The notes: generated from the sequence alone by a model not told the origin. Counted from the stretch's first letter, positions 15,983-26,092 are shown. The stretch is DNA of 32,536 bases from Sulfurimonas sp. (GCA_027064045.1 JAMOQK010000063.1:1-32536), one strand, 5' to 3'. Translations and numbers: made by a program.

Positions 15983-16779
15983 TGATAGCTGCAACTCTTC
16001 AACTATCTGCTCAAGGTCTAAGTTCTACAAAATTATATAACTATATTAGAATAGCACATAAAAAAGGAGTCAAAGTTTTACTCCTTGGAGAATATATTTT
16101 AAATCCTTTTTTCAAAGAATTACAAAGTATGAGCATAAGCATGATAAAAGAACAAGCAACTCTTCAAAGTAAAATACTAAAAGAGTTATCCTCCACATAC
16201 AACATGACAATAGTTGCTCCACTTGTTATGGTAAAGAAAAAAAAAGTTTATAAAACCATAGCAAAATTTGCCCCATCTTCCACCTCATACTATGAACAAC
16301 AAATTCTCATAAACTATTCACATTGGAATGAAGAAAAATTTTTTGCAAACGAAATAAAAAAAATACAGTCTCCCTTAGTTTTTAAGATTAATGGTTTTAA
16401 GTTTGGTGTAGTCAGTGGATTTGAACTCCATTTTGATGAGATTTTCGCAAAATTAAGAGATAAAAATGTTGATTGTATCTTAGTTCCAAGTGTATCTACT
16501 TTTGAATCTTACCAAAGATGGAAAGCACTTATAACAACTCGTGCTTTTACACATAACTGCTACATATTACGAGCAAACCGTATTGGGGAGTATAAAGACA
16601 AAGAGTACACATGGAAATTTTATGGAGATTCGGTACTAGCCTCACCAAATGGGGAACTTTTGGAACATTTAGGAAATAAAGAGGAGTTAATGATAGTTGA
16701 CATGAGTCATACAGAAGTTATACAAGCTCGTCGTTCTTGGGGCTTTAAAGAGATGTTAAACAAAAGAAACTCGCTATGA
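15982..16779 (+). CDS. Nitrilase-fold protein, apparently lacking catalytic residues
   Basis: The 265-residue product has the layout of the carbon-nitrogen hydrolase family: an N-terminal strand, GLU motif at KVLLLGEYILNPFF (Glu37), central SHWNEEKFF where the lysine motif lies, GVVSGFELHFDEI where the cysteine motif lies, and the C-terminal GDSVLASPNGELL. In active members the cysteine motif reads like CYDLRFPE. Here the aligned residue is Gly146 (preceded by Ser145), and the usual catalytic Lys is also not evident (INYSH). Two of the three catalytic residues therefore seem to be missing. The protein may be a binding or regulatory paralogue. GTG 15982 overlaps the xseB stop, and its own stop overlaps the next ATG. 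Confidence 0.75.
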   Translation: MIAATLQLSAQGLSSTKLYNYIRIAHKKGVKVLLLGEYILNPFFKELQSMSISMIKEQATLQSKILKELSSTYNMTIVAPLVMVKKKKVYKTIAKFAPSSTSYYEQQILINYSHWNEEKFFANEIKKIQSPLVFKINGFKFGVVSGFELHFDEIFAKLRDKNVDCILVPSVSTFESYQRWKALITTRAFTHNCYILRANRIGEYKDKEYTWKFYGDSVLASPNGELLEHLGNKEELMIVDMSHTEVIQARRSWGFKEMLNKRNSL

Positions 16780-17447
16780 TGAGATATTTTCACCGACAAA
16801 TTCAACTTTGGGGGGAAGATACTCAACTCCTTTTGCAAAACAAAAAAATTGCCATCATAGGTTCTGGTGGACTTGGAAGTTCTTTAGCTTTTGCTTTAGG
16901 TTCAAGTGGAATAGGTGAGATTCACATGGTTGATTTTGATGAAGTAAGCCACCATAATATCCACAGACAAATCGCTTTTAAAATAGGTGATGAAGGCAAA
17001 AACAAAGCTATGCTCAATGCAAAACTTATCGAGCTTAGATCTCCACATGCCAAAGCAATTGCTCATGAATGTGATTTTAAAGAGTGGAGTAAAAAAGGTA
17101 TAAAAGTTGACCTTATCATAGATGCAACAGACAATCTGCCAACAAGAGCTGAGATAAATATCTATGCAAAAGAACAAAAACTACCTTGGGTATATGGAAG
17201 TGTCGAAGCTTTTCATGGACAAGTTGCTTTTATAGAAGCGTCTTCATTTTCTGATGCTTTTAAGATTATTCAAAAAACACCAGAGGGCATTGCAACCCCA
17301 ATAGTAATGCACATAGCTTCACTTCAAGCAAATCTAGCACTTAGATTTTTAGCAGGTCTTAGTGTTAAAAAAGATATGCTTTATTATCTATTTTTCAATG
17401 ATGAAGGGGAGTTAGTTACTCAAAAATTTGGACTTCCAAAAAATTAA
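16776..17447 (+). CDS. Short ThiF/MoeB-like (E1-like) adenylyltransferase
   Basis: This 223-residue protein belongs to the ThiF/MoeB/HesA family, which adenylates the C-terminus of a ubiquitin-like sulfur carrier such as ThiS or MoaD. The nucleotide site is intact: AIIGSGGLGSSLAFALGSSG, the acidic VDFDEVSHHNIHRQ with the arginine finger, and LIIDATDNLPTR. It is about 25 residues shorter than MoeB, has only one cysteine (in AHECDF), and lacks both the zinc-binding CxxC pairs and the usual crossover-loop cysteine. Zinc-free ThiF-like proteins exist, so this alone does not make it inactive. It overlaps the nitrilase-like gene by four bases (ATGA), suggesting joint function. No thiS or moaD lies nearby. 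Confidence 0.85.
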   Translation: MMRYFHRQIQLWGEDTQLLLQNKKIAIIGSGGLGSSLAFALGSSGIGEIHMVDFDEVSHHNIHRQIAFKIGDEGKNKAMLNAKLIELRSPHAKAIAHECDFKEWSKKGIKVDLIIDATDNLPTRAEINIYAKEQKLPWVYGSVEAFHGQVAFIEASSFSDAFKIIQKTPEGIATPIVMHIASLQANLALRFLAGLSVKKDMLYYLFFNDEGELVTQKFGLPKN

Positions 17448-17456
17448 ATATAATTT

Positions 17457-18848
17457 TTAGTTATTGGCAAAATATCTTTCAATCCCATCAGCTAATCCAA
17501 TAGCTAACTTTTTTTGATATTTTGCATTTACCAATCTTCTGGCTTCTTTTGGATTAGACACAAAACCAACTTCAACCAATACAGCTGGCATTTGCGCACC
17601 AACTAAAACCCAAAACGGTCCCTCTCTGACTCCACCATCTTTCACATTTTTATAACTTCTATTTAATGAGCCTAACATCCCTCGCTGTAAGTCTATAGCA
17701 AGTTTATTTGATGCTATAATTTTATGACGATTTAGAAGACCTAAAAAGTTATTTTGTTCATACTTTTTCATATCGCTCATATCAGCAGAATTCTCTTTTG
17801 CAGCAACTTTTGCGGCTCTTTTAGAACGAGATGGGGATAAAAAATAACACTCTATCCCACATGCCTTAGAAGCTTTTTTTCTACTTACAGAGTTTGCATG
17901 GATAGAGATAAAAATATCAGCATCCTTCTTGTTTGCATAAGCTGTTCTGTTTCTCAACTTAATAAACCTATCACCATTTCTAGTCATATATATTTTATAT
18001 CCACGGGAGTTTAAAATTTTTCTCAACCGATGTGCTATTTGAATAACTATCATCTTTTCTCTATAACCTCTATATCCAATAGCTCCAGGGTCTTTACCAC
18101 CATGACCTGCATCTATAACAATGATTTTATTTCTATCCACCCTTACAGGTATATTTGATTTAGTTTTAACTTTTTTACTCACATTTTTTTTATGCATTAC
18201 TTTCATATTTATAATTAACTGAGTTGAATCTTTTTTAAATGAAATCTTGAGTTTCGTTGAATTTTCAATAGCTAATCTTAAAACATTTGGCTTATACTGA
18301 GCAAGTCTAATCCTCTTAATACCTTTCTTCCTCAAAGTTTGAGATTTTAGTAGTATTGATGCGTCTATATCAAATATATATTTATATTGTTTATGTTTTG
18401 AATCATACAGAGTAAAATAATTAATCTGTCTTGAAGTTAATTTTTTATCAAATTTTAAAACTAATTGTGAATTTCTCCAACCAGCAAATTTAAGCTTATG
18501 TGCTGATTTGATTTTAATAGTATTTTTATGTTTTGATTTTTTCTTTTTTTTAGATATTTTTTTTGAAGTTTTATGGGTAATTTTTAATAACTCTTTGGAA
18601 TAATGAGAAATGTCAATATGAAGTTTTTTTCCACTTTTTACTATCCCCTCCAAAGAACGAACTCTTAAATGTTCATCTTCAGAAATAATAGCATGAAGAT
18701 ACAGATTTTTATAATCATTATATGCACGAAACTGACTACTCTTACCCCCATTCCTCATAAATCCATCAGCACGCTTTAAGATTTGATTATCACTTAGGGC
18801 ATGAAGTGAACATATAAAAAATAAGAATAATATTAGTAAGCGAAACAT
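17457..18848 (-). CDS. Exported N-acetylmuramoyl-L-alanine amidase (Amidase_3)
   Basis: The 463-residue protein starts with a signal peptide (LLILFLFFICSLHA), so it acts on peptidoglycan in the periplasm, cutting the bond between N-acetylmuramic acid and L-alanine. An AMIN-like beta domain lies around residues 118-215 (FAGWRNSQLVLKFD). It is preceded by a strongly Lys-rich linker near 90-115. The catalytic domain begins at IIVIDAGHGGKDPG; zinc ligands are His249, Glu264 (YREKMIVIQ) and His317 (FISIHANS), and Glu426 (VLVEVGFVSNP) is the catalytic base. It lacks a LysM domain. It faces the ThiF-like gene convergently across nine bases, with no obvious terminator. Confidence 0.93.
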   Translation of the reverse strand: MFRLLILFLFFICSLHALSDNQILKRADGFMRNGGKSSQFRAYNDYKNLYLHAIISEDEHLRVRSLEGIVKSGKKLHIDISHYSKELLKITHKTSKKISKKKKKSKHKNTIKIKSAHKLKFAGWRNSQLVLKFDKKLTSRQINYFTLYDSKHKQYKYIFDIDASILLKSQTLRKKGIKRIRLAQYKPNVLRLAIENSTKLKISFKKDSTQLIINMKVMHKKNVSKKVKTKSNIPVRVDRNKIIVIDAGHGGKDPGAIGYRGYREKMIVIQIAHRLRKILNSRGYKIYMTRNGDRFIKLRNRTAYANKKDADIFISIHANSVSRKKASKACGIECYFLSPSRSKRAAKVAAKENSADMSDMKKYEQNNFLGLLNRHKIIASNKLAIDLQRGMLGSLNRSYKNVKDGGVREGPFWVLVGAQMPAVLVEVGFVSNPKEARRLVNAKYQKKLAIGLADGIERYFANN

Positions 18849-18855
18849 ATATCTG

Positions 18856-19947
18856 CTATTCGCCTTTTATCAGTTTGTCCATCAACTCTTTTACAGAAAT
18901 TATCTCTTTTAATCTATATCCATTTGTACCAGAAAAGAACAAACCAGTTTCAAGATTTCCATTATAAGCATCGCTTAGTCTATCTGCTATACAAAAACCA
19001 ACAACTTTAGCTTCCTCACCACGCTTACAAGGTGAAACACAATTTGATATACACTTAATAGCAGGACCTTGTCTTTTCTCAACAAGTCTTGTTAAATTTG
19101 TTCTAATCCCTTGAGCTGGATAACCAACAGGTGAACCCATAAGTTCAATATCTTCTTCTTTGGCATTTAAAAGAACTTGCTTAAAATTGTCATGTGCATC
19201 ACATTCGTGTGTACCAATAAATCTAGTACCCATCTGAACGCCACTCGCACCAAGTGACATCATCTCTTCAATATCTTTTTTATCCCAAATACCACCCGCA
19301 GCTATAACAGGTATATCACCCCATTTTTTAGCTTCTTCAACCACTGGTTTTACAAGATTTTCAAGCTGATTTTCCTCTTTTTTACAATCTTCGTAAGAAA
19401 ATCCTTGATGTCCACCACTCTTTGGACCTTCTAAAACCACAGCATCTGGAAGTCTGTCATATCTACCTTTCCATCTTTTACAAATGATTTTTAAAGCTTT
19501 AGCAGATGACACAATAGGCACAAGTGCTACATCAGGATACCCCTCCGTAAATTCTGGCATATTTGTAGGAAGCCCTGCTCCGGTTATAATAATATCTACA
19601 CCAGCTTCACAAGCATCTTTTACAACACGACCATAATCATTTATAGCATATAAAACATTTGCAGCTAAGGGCTTATCCCCACAAACTTTTCTTGCATTAT
19701 TTACAATAGCTTTTAAAGCTTCTGGCGAATAAAAATTAGCCTCACCCAAAGGCTTACCATCAACTAATTTTTTAGAGTACCTCTTATCTTCATAGTAACC
19801 AGTTCCAACTGAACTAATCACACCTAATCCACCCTCTTTTGATACAGCCCCAGCTAGTCTATCCCAACTGATACCAACACCCATACCACCTTGAACAATA
19901 GGTTTTTCAATCGTATATTTTCCAATTTTTAAAGACCCAAAACTCAT
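18856..19947 (-). CDS. Nitronate monooxygenase-like FMN flavoprotein
   Basis: The 363-residue product is a TIM-barrel flavoprotein of the nitronate monooxygenase (2-nitropropane dioxygenase) family, which oxidises toxic alkyl nitronates. The N-terminal PIVQGGMGVGISWDRLAGAV and the FMN-phosphate region PVIAAGGIWDKKDIEEMMSLGASGVQMGTRF are clear. The VVLEGPKSGGHQGF segment carries the family's conserved His. A Cys-rich stretch ISNCVSPCKRG sits near the C-terminus; its role is unknown. Enoyl-ACP reductase FabK is in the same superfamily and cannot be excluded. The ATG directly abuts the tyrS stop, so the two genes are coupled. Confidence 0.85.
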   Translation of the reverse strand: MSFGSLKIGKYTIEKPIVQGGMGVGISWDRLAGAVSKEGGLGVISSVGTGYYEDKRYSKKLVDGKPLGEANFYSPEALKAIVNNARKVCGDKPLAANVLYAINDYGRVVKDACEAGVDIIITGAGLPTNMPEFTEGYPDVALVPIVSSAKALKIICKRWKGRYDRLPDAVVLEGPKSGGHQGFSYEDCKKEENQLENLVKPVVEEAKKWGDIPVIAAGGIWDKKDIEEMMSLGASGVQMGTRFIGTHECDAHDNFKQVLLNAKEEDIELMGSPVGYPAQGIRTNLTRLVEKRQGPAIKCISNCVSPCKRGEEAKVVGFCIADRLSDAYNGNLETGLFFSGTNGYRLKEIISVKELMDKLIKGE

Positions 19948-21147
19948 CTATTTAACCTTTAATTTTGCAAATTTTCTTTTTCCAACCTGAAGCACATACT
20001 CACCAGCACCAAGCTGTAGTTGTATATCAGATACCTTCTCTTGGTTTATTTTAACAGCACCTTGCTTAATATCTCGCCTAGCTTGAGAAGTTGATGGCTC
20101 AATGTTACAATCTACTAATGCTTTTGCTATCCAAATCTCTCCATCACAGCTAAATTCAGCTATATCTGTTGGTATCTGACTTTTTGCATGAACTCTCTCA
20201 AACTCTGCTTTTGCATTTTGCGCAGCATCAGCCGAATGAAATCTCGCTGTAATTTCCAGTGCTAAATCTTCTTTAACTTTTTTAGGGTGAAGCGAACCAT
20301 CTTCTACACCGTTTTTCATCGTAGCAATCTCATCTAATGATTTATCACTTAAAAGTTCATAATATCTCCACATAAGATCATCTGAGATACTCAAAACTTT
20401 TCCAAACATATCGTTTGACTCATCTGCTACAGCTATATAGTTACCTAAAGATTTACTCATCTTCTGCACACCATCAAGACCCTCTAATATAGGCATCATC
20501 AACACTGCTTGTTGCTTTTTAATATCATAAGCTTTTTGAAGTTGTCTTCCCATCAAAAGATTAAACTTTTGATCAGTTCCACCTATTTCGATGTCACTTT
20601 GAAGATGAACACTGTCATATCCTTGAAGAAGAGGATACATAAATTCACTAACAGCTATAGGTGTATTTGAAGAGTATCTTTTAGAAAAATCATCTCTCTC
20701 CAACATTCTAGCAACTGTTAGATTTGAAGCAAGAGACAACATACCAATAGCACCTAATTCTTCCAACCACTCTTTATTATAAACTATTTTAGTTTTACTT
20801 TCATCCAAAATTTTAAATGCCTGAGTTGTATAACTAACTATGTTTTTTTCTATATCTTCTTGCGATAAAACTTTTCTTGTTACATTTTTACCAGTTGGAT
20901 CACCAATCGTTGCTGTAAAATTACCAATAAGAAACTGTACAACCCCACCATACTTTTGAAATGTCGCAAGTTTGTGTAAAAGTACAGTATGACCAAGGTG
21001 CAAATCTGGTGCAGTTGGATCAAAACCACATTTTACAGTATAGTTTTTCCCCTCTTCAACATAAGCTTTTACAAGCTTGTGTATCCTTTCATCATCTATA
21101 ACCTCAGCACTACCTCTGCTTATCTCTCTTAATGCTTCATCTATCAT
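19948..21147 (-). CDS. tyrS: Tyrosyl-tRNA synthetase
   Basis: This 399-residue class I synthetase charges tRNA-Tyr. It shows the HIGH-type motif HLGH at residues 50-53 (DPTAPDLHLGHTV) and an intact KMSKS at 229-233. The tyrosine-binding region includes QGYDSVHLQSDIEIGGTDQ. An S4-type RNA-binding domain forms the C-terminus (ARRDIKQGAVKINQEKV), consistent with the longer TyrZ-type bacterial form. ATG 21147 has GGGGAT about ten bases upstream. The gene lies 24 bases after spoT on the same strand. Confidence 0.97.
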   Translation of the reverse strand: MIDEALREISRGSAEVIDDERIHKLVKAYVEEGKNYTVKCGFDPTAPDLHLGHTVLLHKLATFQKYGGVVQFLIGNFTATIGDPTGKNVTRKVLSQEDIEKNIVSYTTQAFKILDESKTKIVYNKEWLEELGAIGMLSLASNLTVARMLERDDFSKRYSSNTPIAVSEFMYPLLQGYDSVHLQSDIEIGGTDQKFNLLMGRQLQKAYDIKKQQAVLMMPILEGLDGVQKMSKSLGNYIAVADESNDMFGKVLSISDDLMWRYYELLSDKSLDEIATMKNGVEDGSLHPKKVKEDLALEITARFHSADAAQNAKAEFERVHAKSQIPTDIAEFSCDGEIWIAKALVDCNIEPSTSQARRDIKQGAVKINQEKVSDIQLQLGAGEYVLQVGKRKFAKLKVK

Positions 21148-21171
21148 CTATCTTTATATCCCCAACATTTT

Positions 21172-23322
21172 TTAATTTTTATAAGCATCATCTGTTCTTA
21201 TAAAATGTATAACTTTTATTTTTCTCTCTATTTTAGCACGAATAGTGTTAATATCTGCTTCGTTAGACTCAAAACCTATCTCACAATAACGAATATAATC
21301 TCCACTCTCTTTACCCAATTGAACAGAACTTATATCTATATTTAGTTTTACTAAATATGTCAAAAAGTTTGCCAATGCACCTTTTTCATTATGTAACGAA
21401 ACAATTATATTATAATGGTAAATATTTTGCTTCTCCCACCTTACAAATAACATTTTTTCATGTGCGTCTATTTTTTTAGCTGCTGTTTTACACATCTTAT
21501 GATGAACATGTGCTTTACCTTTTTCTAAAAATGCAACTATCTCATCACCAACCTTAGGATGGCAACAATAATCAAATACAACATCTGATATACTAGAGGT
21601 ACTAAAAACCTCTACCCCAGAGATAATAGATGATTTTAACTTAAATCTATGTCTAGTCAAAAACTGTTTAAATCTACTATTTTGACTTATTTTTTTTGTA
21701 AATCTATTTATGACTTCACGAAAATTATCTATATCACAAGAGATACTTCTTCTTTCACACTTGATAGTATCAAACCACTCTTCCACTCTTGAATAATTAA
21801 GATTCATCGCAGTTGAGACTATATTTATACTAGATTTTATATTTATATCACGGATTCTAGCATTACAGTTTGAGCGTATATTTGTTTTTGCTTTAGATGT
21901 TTTAACAGCATCTATCCAACTACACCTAGTCATAATATTATCAGTTGTATCTATTTTGACAATATCACCATTGTGTAACTCTGTCAATAAAGGTGCTTTT
22001 ATTTTGTTTATAAATGAAGACTCGGCTTTGTTACCTATATCTGTATGAACTGCATAAGCATAATCAAGCACAACAGCTCCACGAGGCAAAGTAAAAGGTT
22101 GCCCCTGAGGTGAGAAAACAACTATATCATCACTGTATAAATCATTTTTTATAAGTTCATAAAAATCTTCTACCGATTCATTTTGATAACCTAAATTATT
22201 TAACCAATCAAGTTTTATATTGTTTCCACCACTTTTATATTTCCAATGAGCAGCTACACCAAGTTCAGCAGTTTTATGCATCTCAAAAGTTCTAATCTGA
22301 ACTTCAAATATTGCAGTATTATAAAAAACAGTTGTATGAATAGTCTGATAACCATTATCTTTAGCAACTGCGATATAATCTTTAAATCTTGAAGATAGTG
22401 GTTGAAAATGCAAATGAATTAAACCCAAAATATTATAACATTTAACTGGCTCTTTTGTTAAAATTCTAACAGCTAGAAGGTCTAACACCTCATCTATAGA
22501 AACACCCTTTCTTTGCATCTTCAAGTAAATAGAATAACGGTGTTTTACACGGGATATTATCTCAAAATCATCTTCACAAAAACCATTGCTTGTAAATATT
22601 TTTTCTATGGCTTGTTTAAATTCTTCAAGCTTCATCTCAATAGAATGAAAATTTTTATCAAGATAGTTATCTATATGGTGTTTTTCCTCTTTAAAAAGAT
22701 AGCTAAAACTCAAATCTTCTAAGATATTTTTTAAAAAAGAGATACCAAGACGATGAGCAATCGGAGCATATACAACTAAAGTTTCTTCTGCTATCCTTTG
22801 TTGCTTGTGTTCAGGCAAAGAATCAAGAGTAAGCATATTGTGAAGCCTATCACAAAGCTTAACCACTAAAACCCTTACATCTTCAACACTTGCTAAAAGC
22901 ATTTTTCTAAAAGACAATGCCGAAACAACCAACTTTTCACTTGAATGAGAAGGGATTAATTCGCTATCTCTTATGGAGTCTATCTTAGTCAATCCCTCTA
23001 CAAGGTGAGAAACATCTTCACCAAAATATTTAGAAATTTCATCTATTTTAATTTCAGTATCTTCAACTACATCATGCAACAATGCGGCTATTGACATAGA
23101 TTCATCATTTGTTATTGCAGCGACAATACTAGCGACTAAAATGGGATGAACAATATAAGGTTCACCACTCTTTCTAAATTGATTTATATGTGCTTGGGTT
23201 GAATAAGACAAGGCTTCTTTTAAAGCCTTGGTAGGTGTTATCTGAGAGAAGAGATATTTTGTTGCTAACTTTTCATCATGTAGATGCTTGAGTTTTTCAA
23301 TATCTACCTGAGAAAGTCCCAA
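21172..23322 (-). CDS. spoT: Bifunctional (p)ppGpp synthetase/hydrolase
   Basis: The 716-residue protein is a long RelA/SpoT homologue controlling the stringent response. The hydrolase (HD) domain is intact: HINQFRKSGEPYIVHPI, AALLHDVVEDTEI and CDRLHNMLTLDSL. The synthetase domain follows with RVKHRYSIYLKMQRKG, RFKDYIAVAKDNGYQTIHTT and VQIRTFEMHKTAELGVAAHW. A TGS domain (VFSPQGQPFTLPRGAVVLDYAYAVH region) and a C-terminal ACT-type domain complete it. Since both active sites look complete, it is probably the organism's main (p)ppGpp enzyme. The start is TTG 23322, three bases after the rpoZ stop, with AGAGGAA upstream. The rpoZ-spoT pairing is widely conserved. Confidence 0.96.
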   Translation of the reverse strand: MGLSQVDIEKLKHLHDEKLATKYLFSQITPTKALKEALSYSTQAHINQFRKSGEPYIVHPILVASIVAAITNDESMSIAALLHDVVEDTEIKIDEISKYFGEDVSHLVEGLTKIDSIRDSELIPSHSSEKLVVSALSFRKMLLASVEDVRVLVVKLCDRLHNMLTLDSLPEHKQQRIAEETLVVYAPIAHRLGISFLKNILEDLSFSYLFKEEKHHIDNYLDKNFHSIEMKLEEFKQAIEKIFTSNGFCEDDFEIISRVKHRYSIYLKMQRKGVSIDEVLDLLAVRILTKEPVKCYNILGLIHLHFQPLSSRFKDYIAVAKDNGYQTIHTTVFYNTAIFEVQIRTFEMHKTAELGVAAHWKYKSGGNNIKLDWLNNLGYQNESVEDFYELIKNDLYSDDIVVFSPQGQPFTLPRGAVVLDYAYAVHTDIGNKAESSFINKIKAPLLTELHNGDIVKIDTTDNIMTRCSWIDAVKTSKAKTNIRSNCNARIRDINIKSSINIVSTAMNLNYSRVEEWFDTIKCERRSISCDIDNFREVINRFTKKISQNSRFKQFLTRHRFKLKSSIISGVEVFSTSSISDVVFDYCCHPKVGDEIVAFLEKGKAHVHHKMCKTAAKKIDAHEKMLFVRWEKQNIYHYNIIVSLHNEKGALANFLTYLVKLNIDISSVQLGKESGDYIRYCEIGFESNEADINTIRAKIERKIKVIHFIRTDDAYKN

Positions 23323-23325
23323 AAA

Positions 23326-23547
23326 TTATTCCTCTATATCTATAAAGCCTTTAATTGTAACAAGGCCTTCAGCAATTTCCATCAAAGCTAAATCAGCAGC
23401 TTTTATACTTTTTGGATCTATATTCAATTTACTTGGCGCACCATTTAAAAGCTCATCACTTCTTTTTGCAACTGCAATTGCAAGTTGATAATTATCCATA
23501 TTTGGGTTATCTTGTAAAATTTTTGCTGTTAATTCTTCTGTTTTCAT
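23326..23547 (-). CDS. rpoZ: RNA polymerase omega subunit
   Basis: The 73-residue product matches omega, the small RNA polymerase subunit that helps assemble beta' and forms part of a ppGpp-binding site. The family core is NMDNYQLAIAVAKRSDELLNGA, followed by the KAADLALMEIAEG helix. The ATG has AAAGGAAA upstream. It lies 15 bases after pyrH and directly before spoT, so one transcript joins a ppGpp target and the ppGpp enzyme. Confidence 0.93.
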   Translation of the reverse strand: MKTEELTAKILQDNPNMDNYQLAIAVAKRSDELLNGAPSKLNIDPKSIKAADLALMEIAEGLVTIKGFIDIEE

Positions 23548-23562
23548 ATATTTTCCTTTATA

Positions 23563-24285
<723 letters not shown>

Positions 24286-24307
24286 TTATAATTTCTAAAA
24301 TCCGTGA

Positions 24308-24313
24308 ATTATA
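24308..24313 (-). promoter_or_regulatory. pyrH: Predicted -10 box of the pyrH operon promoter
   Basis: Read on the minus strand the site is TATAAT, 35 bases upstream of the pyrH ATG, placing the transcription start near 24300. No good -35 box is seen at the expected distance, which is common for promoters in this phylum. Confidence 0.45.
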
Positions 24314-24331
24314 CTTAAAAATGTCTTTTAT

Positions 24332-24348
24332 TTTGCTTTGGAAGCAAA
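24332..24348 (-). terminator. Small hairpin between hisD and pyrH
   Basis: TTTGCTT at 24332-24338 pairs exactly with AAGCAAA at 24342-24348 around a three-base loop, about 30 bases past the hisD stop on the minus strand. The expected T-run does not follow immediately, so it is at best a weak intrinsic terminator. It may instead only mark the boundary upstream of the pyrH promoter. Confidence 0.25.
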
Positions 24349-24375
24349 CTGATTAACAAAACAAAAAAAATATAA

Positions 24376-25665
24376 CTAAATAAGTCTAACTCGAACAGAT
24401 TGTTCATGTGCAGTTAAACCCTCAGTATTGGCAATCAAAGCACACTGCTCACCAATCTCATTTATAGCTTTTGAACTAAAAGAGATGATAGATGTCTTTT
24501 TCATAAAGTTTTCAACTCCAAGTGGGGAGTAAAACTTAGCAGTTCCACCAGTTGGAAGAGTATGATTTGGACCTGCTACATAATCACCTATCGCTTCTGG
24601 CGTGTTGTGACCCAAGAAAATAGCACCTGCATGTTTTATAAACGGTAGTAACTCAAAAGGTGACATGGTAGCAACCTCAAGATGTTCAGGAGCGATTTTA
24701 TTCATCAACTCTATGGCTTCATCCATATCTTGAGTTATTATAATAGCTCCTCTTTCCTCTATAGATTTTCTCGCTATCTCTTTCCTTGGAAGTTTTTCAA
24801 GCCAGTTTTGTATCTCAACTTTTACATCATCAGCTAATTTTTGCGAAGGTGTTATGAGAATTGAACTTGCCATCTCATCATGTTCAGCCTGAGATAACAA
24901 ATCTATCGCTATATGATTTGCATTTGCAGATTCATCGGCTAATATCCCTATCTCACTAGGACCTGCTATCATATCTATATTTACTTCACCAAAAACCATC
25001 TTTTTAGCAGTTGCTACAAAAATATTTCCAGGTCCAGTTATAACATCAACTTTGGGAATACTTTGTGTCCCATAAGCCATAGCAGCAATAGCACTAGCCC
25101 CTCCAACTTTATAAACTTCACTTACACCACAAAGATGACAAGCAGCAAGTAAAAGTTCATTTGGTTCATTATCTGGTGTTGGTGTACAAACTATAATCTT
25201 ATTAACTCCAGCAACCTGAGCAGGGATAACATTCATCAATAGTGATGAGGGATAAGCAGCCTTACCACCAGGTATATAGAGTCCAGCAATATCAACAGCA
25301 GTCACTTTCTGCCCTAAAATAGTTCCATTGTTCTCATCATCAAACCAAGATTTTGGTTTTAATTTCTCATGGTAAGATTTAATCCTATCATATGATAGAT
25401 GTAGTGCCTCTTTTAATTTTTCATCAAGATTATCATAAGCTTCACTCATCAGGCTAGTTGAAATTTTTAACTCTTCATCGGCATGTGGAGTCCAATTGTC
25501 AAACTTTGAAATATGCTCAAAAAGTGCTTTGTTTTTATCTTTTTTTATCTCATCAATAATATTGCCAACAATAGCCCCAACACGACTCATATCCATCTTG
25601 CCACGACCTAAGAGTTCATCAAACTCCAATTGAAAACTATTTTTTTTCGTATTTGTAAAAATCAT
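24376..25665 (-). CDS. hisD: Histidinol dehydrogenase
   Basis: HisD carries out the last two steps of histidine synthesis, L-histidinol to L-histidine, using NAD and a zinc ion. From ATG 25665 the product is 429 residues, the normal length. Motifs include [48 protein letters not shown], the catalytic pair in KIAPEHLEV and the zinc/His region [14 protein letters not shown]. The open frame extends 15 codons further to a TTG at 25710 inside the thioredoxin-like gene, but ATG 25665, with AAAGG about nine bases upstream, matches the family N-terminus. It still overlaps the upstream gene by about 29 bases. Confidence 0.96.
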   Translation of the reverse strand: MIFTNTKKNSFQLEFDELLGRGKMDMSRVGAIVGNIIDEIKKDKNKALFEHISKFDNWTPHADEELKISTSLMSEAYDNLDEKLKEALHLSYDRIKSYHEKLKPKSWFDDENNGTILGQKVTAVDIAGLYIPGGKAAYPSSLLMNVIPAQVAGVNKIIVCTPTPDNEPNELLLAACHLCGVSEVYKVGGASAIAAMAYGTQSIPKVDVITGPGNIFVATAKKMVFGEVNIDMIAGPSEIGILADESANANHIAIDLLSQAEHDEMASSILITPSQKLADDVKVEIQNWLEKLPRKEIARKSIEERGAIIITQDMDEAIELMNKIAPEHLEVATMSPFELLPFIKHAGAIFLGHNTPEAIGDYVAGPNHTLPTGGTAKFYSPLGVENFMKKTSIISFSSKAINEIGEQCALIANTEGLTAHEQSVRVRLI

Positions 25666-26092
25666 TCTTTTTTTTGCCTTTATTAAGTTTATCAAACTCA
25701 GTTTTAACAATTGCTAATGCTTCTAAGAAGTTTTTAGATTTAATCATCCCCATAAGAGGTTGATACATAGGTGTCCCATCAGGAAGTAAAAACCAAATAG
25801 TTGGAAGACCTGGTGCATATAAATCTTCAGGAACATAGTCACCCTCATTCAACCAAGATCTAATAGCTATAAAATCTCTATTTAAGGCCTTTGCAACCAC
25901 TGGATTACTTAGTGTTTGCTTATCTAGCATTACACAGTATTTACAAGTATCTCTTGAAACTACAAACAATACTGGCTTATGTTGTTGTTTTGCCATTTTT
26001 ATACCAGTTTGATAATCTTTTGCCCACTGCACATTTGCCGCCATCACAGATGTAGCAACTAGCAACATCATATATACTAAAATTTTACGCAT
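25637..26092 (-). CDS. Exported thioredoxin-like protein (CKYC)
   Basis: The 151-residue protein has a signal peptide (ILVYMMLLVATSVMA), so it acts in the periplasm. The thioredoxin fold follows, with VQWAKDYQTGIKMAKQQ, then VLFVVSRDTCKYCVML holding the redox pair Cys-Lys-Tyr-Cys, and a cis-proline segment GLPTIWFLLPDG. It resembles the thioredoxin_7 / DUF255-like exported reductases that reduce disulfides or serve cytochrome or metal-site maturation. Its start overlaps the aroK stop by eight bases, and its 3' end overlaps hisD, so the three are co-translated. The link between these metabolic genes and a periplasmic thiol protein is probably just operon packing. The substrate is unknown. Confidence 0.85.
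   Translation of the reverse strand: MRKILVYMMLLVATSVMAANVQWAKDYQTGIKMAKQQHKPVLFVVSRDTCKYCVMLDKQTLSNPVVAKALNRDFIAIRSWLNEGDYVPEDLYAPGLPTIWFLLPDGTPMYQPLMGMIKSKNFLEALAIVKTEFDKLNKGKKKNDFYKYEKK

Noticed and set aside
15982-16779. Active amidohydrolase of the nitrilase family
   Set aside because: The catalytic Cys and Lys are not seen at their expected positions, so only the fold is claimed.
17448-17456. Intrinsic terminator between the convergent ThiF-like and amidase genes
   Set aside because: The gap is only nine bases and no GC-rich stem with a T-run is seen around it.
25665-25710. TTG 25710 as the hisD start
   Set aside because: ATG 25665 has a better ribosome-binding site and gives the normal length and N-terminus of the family.
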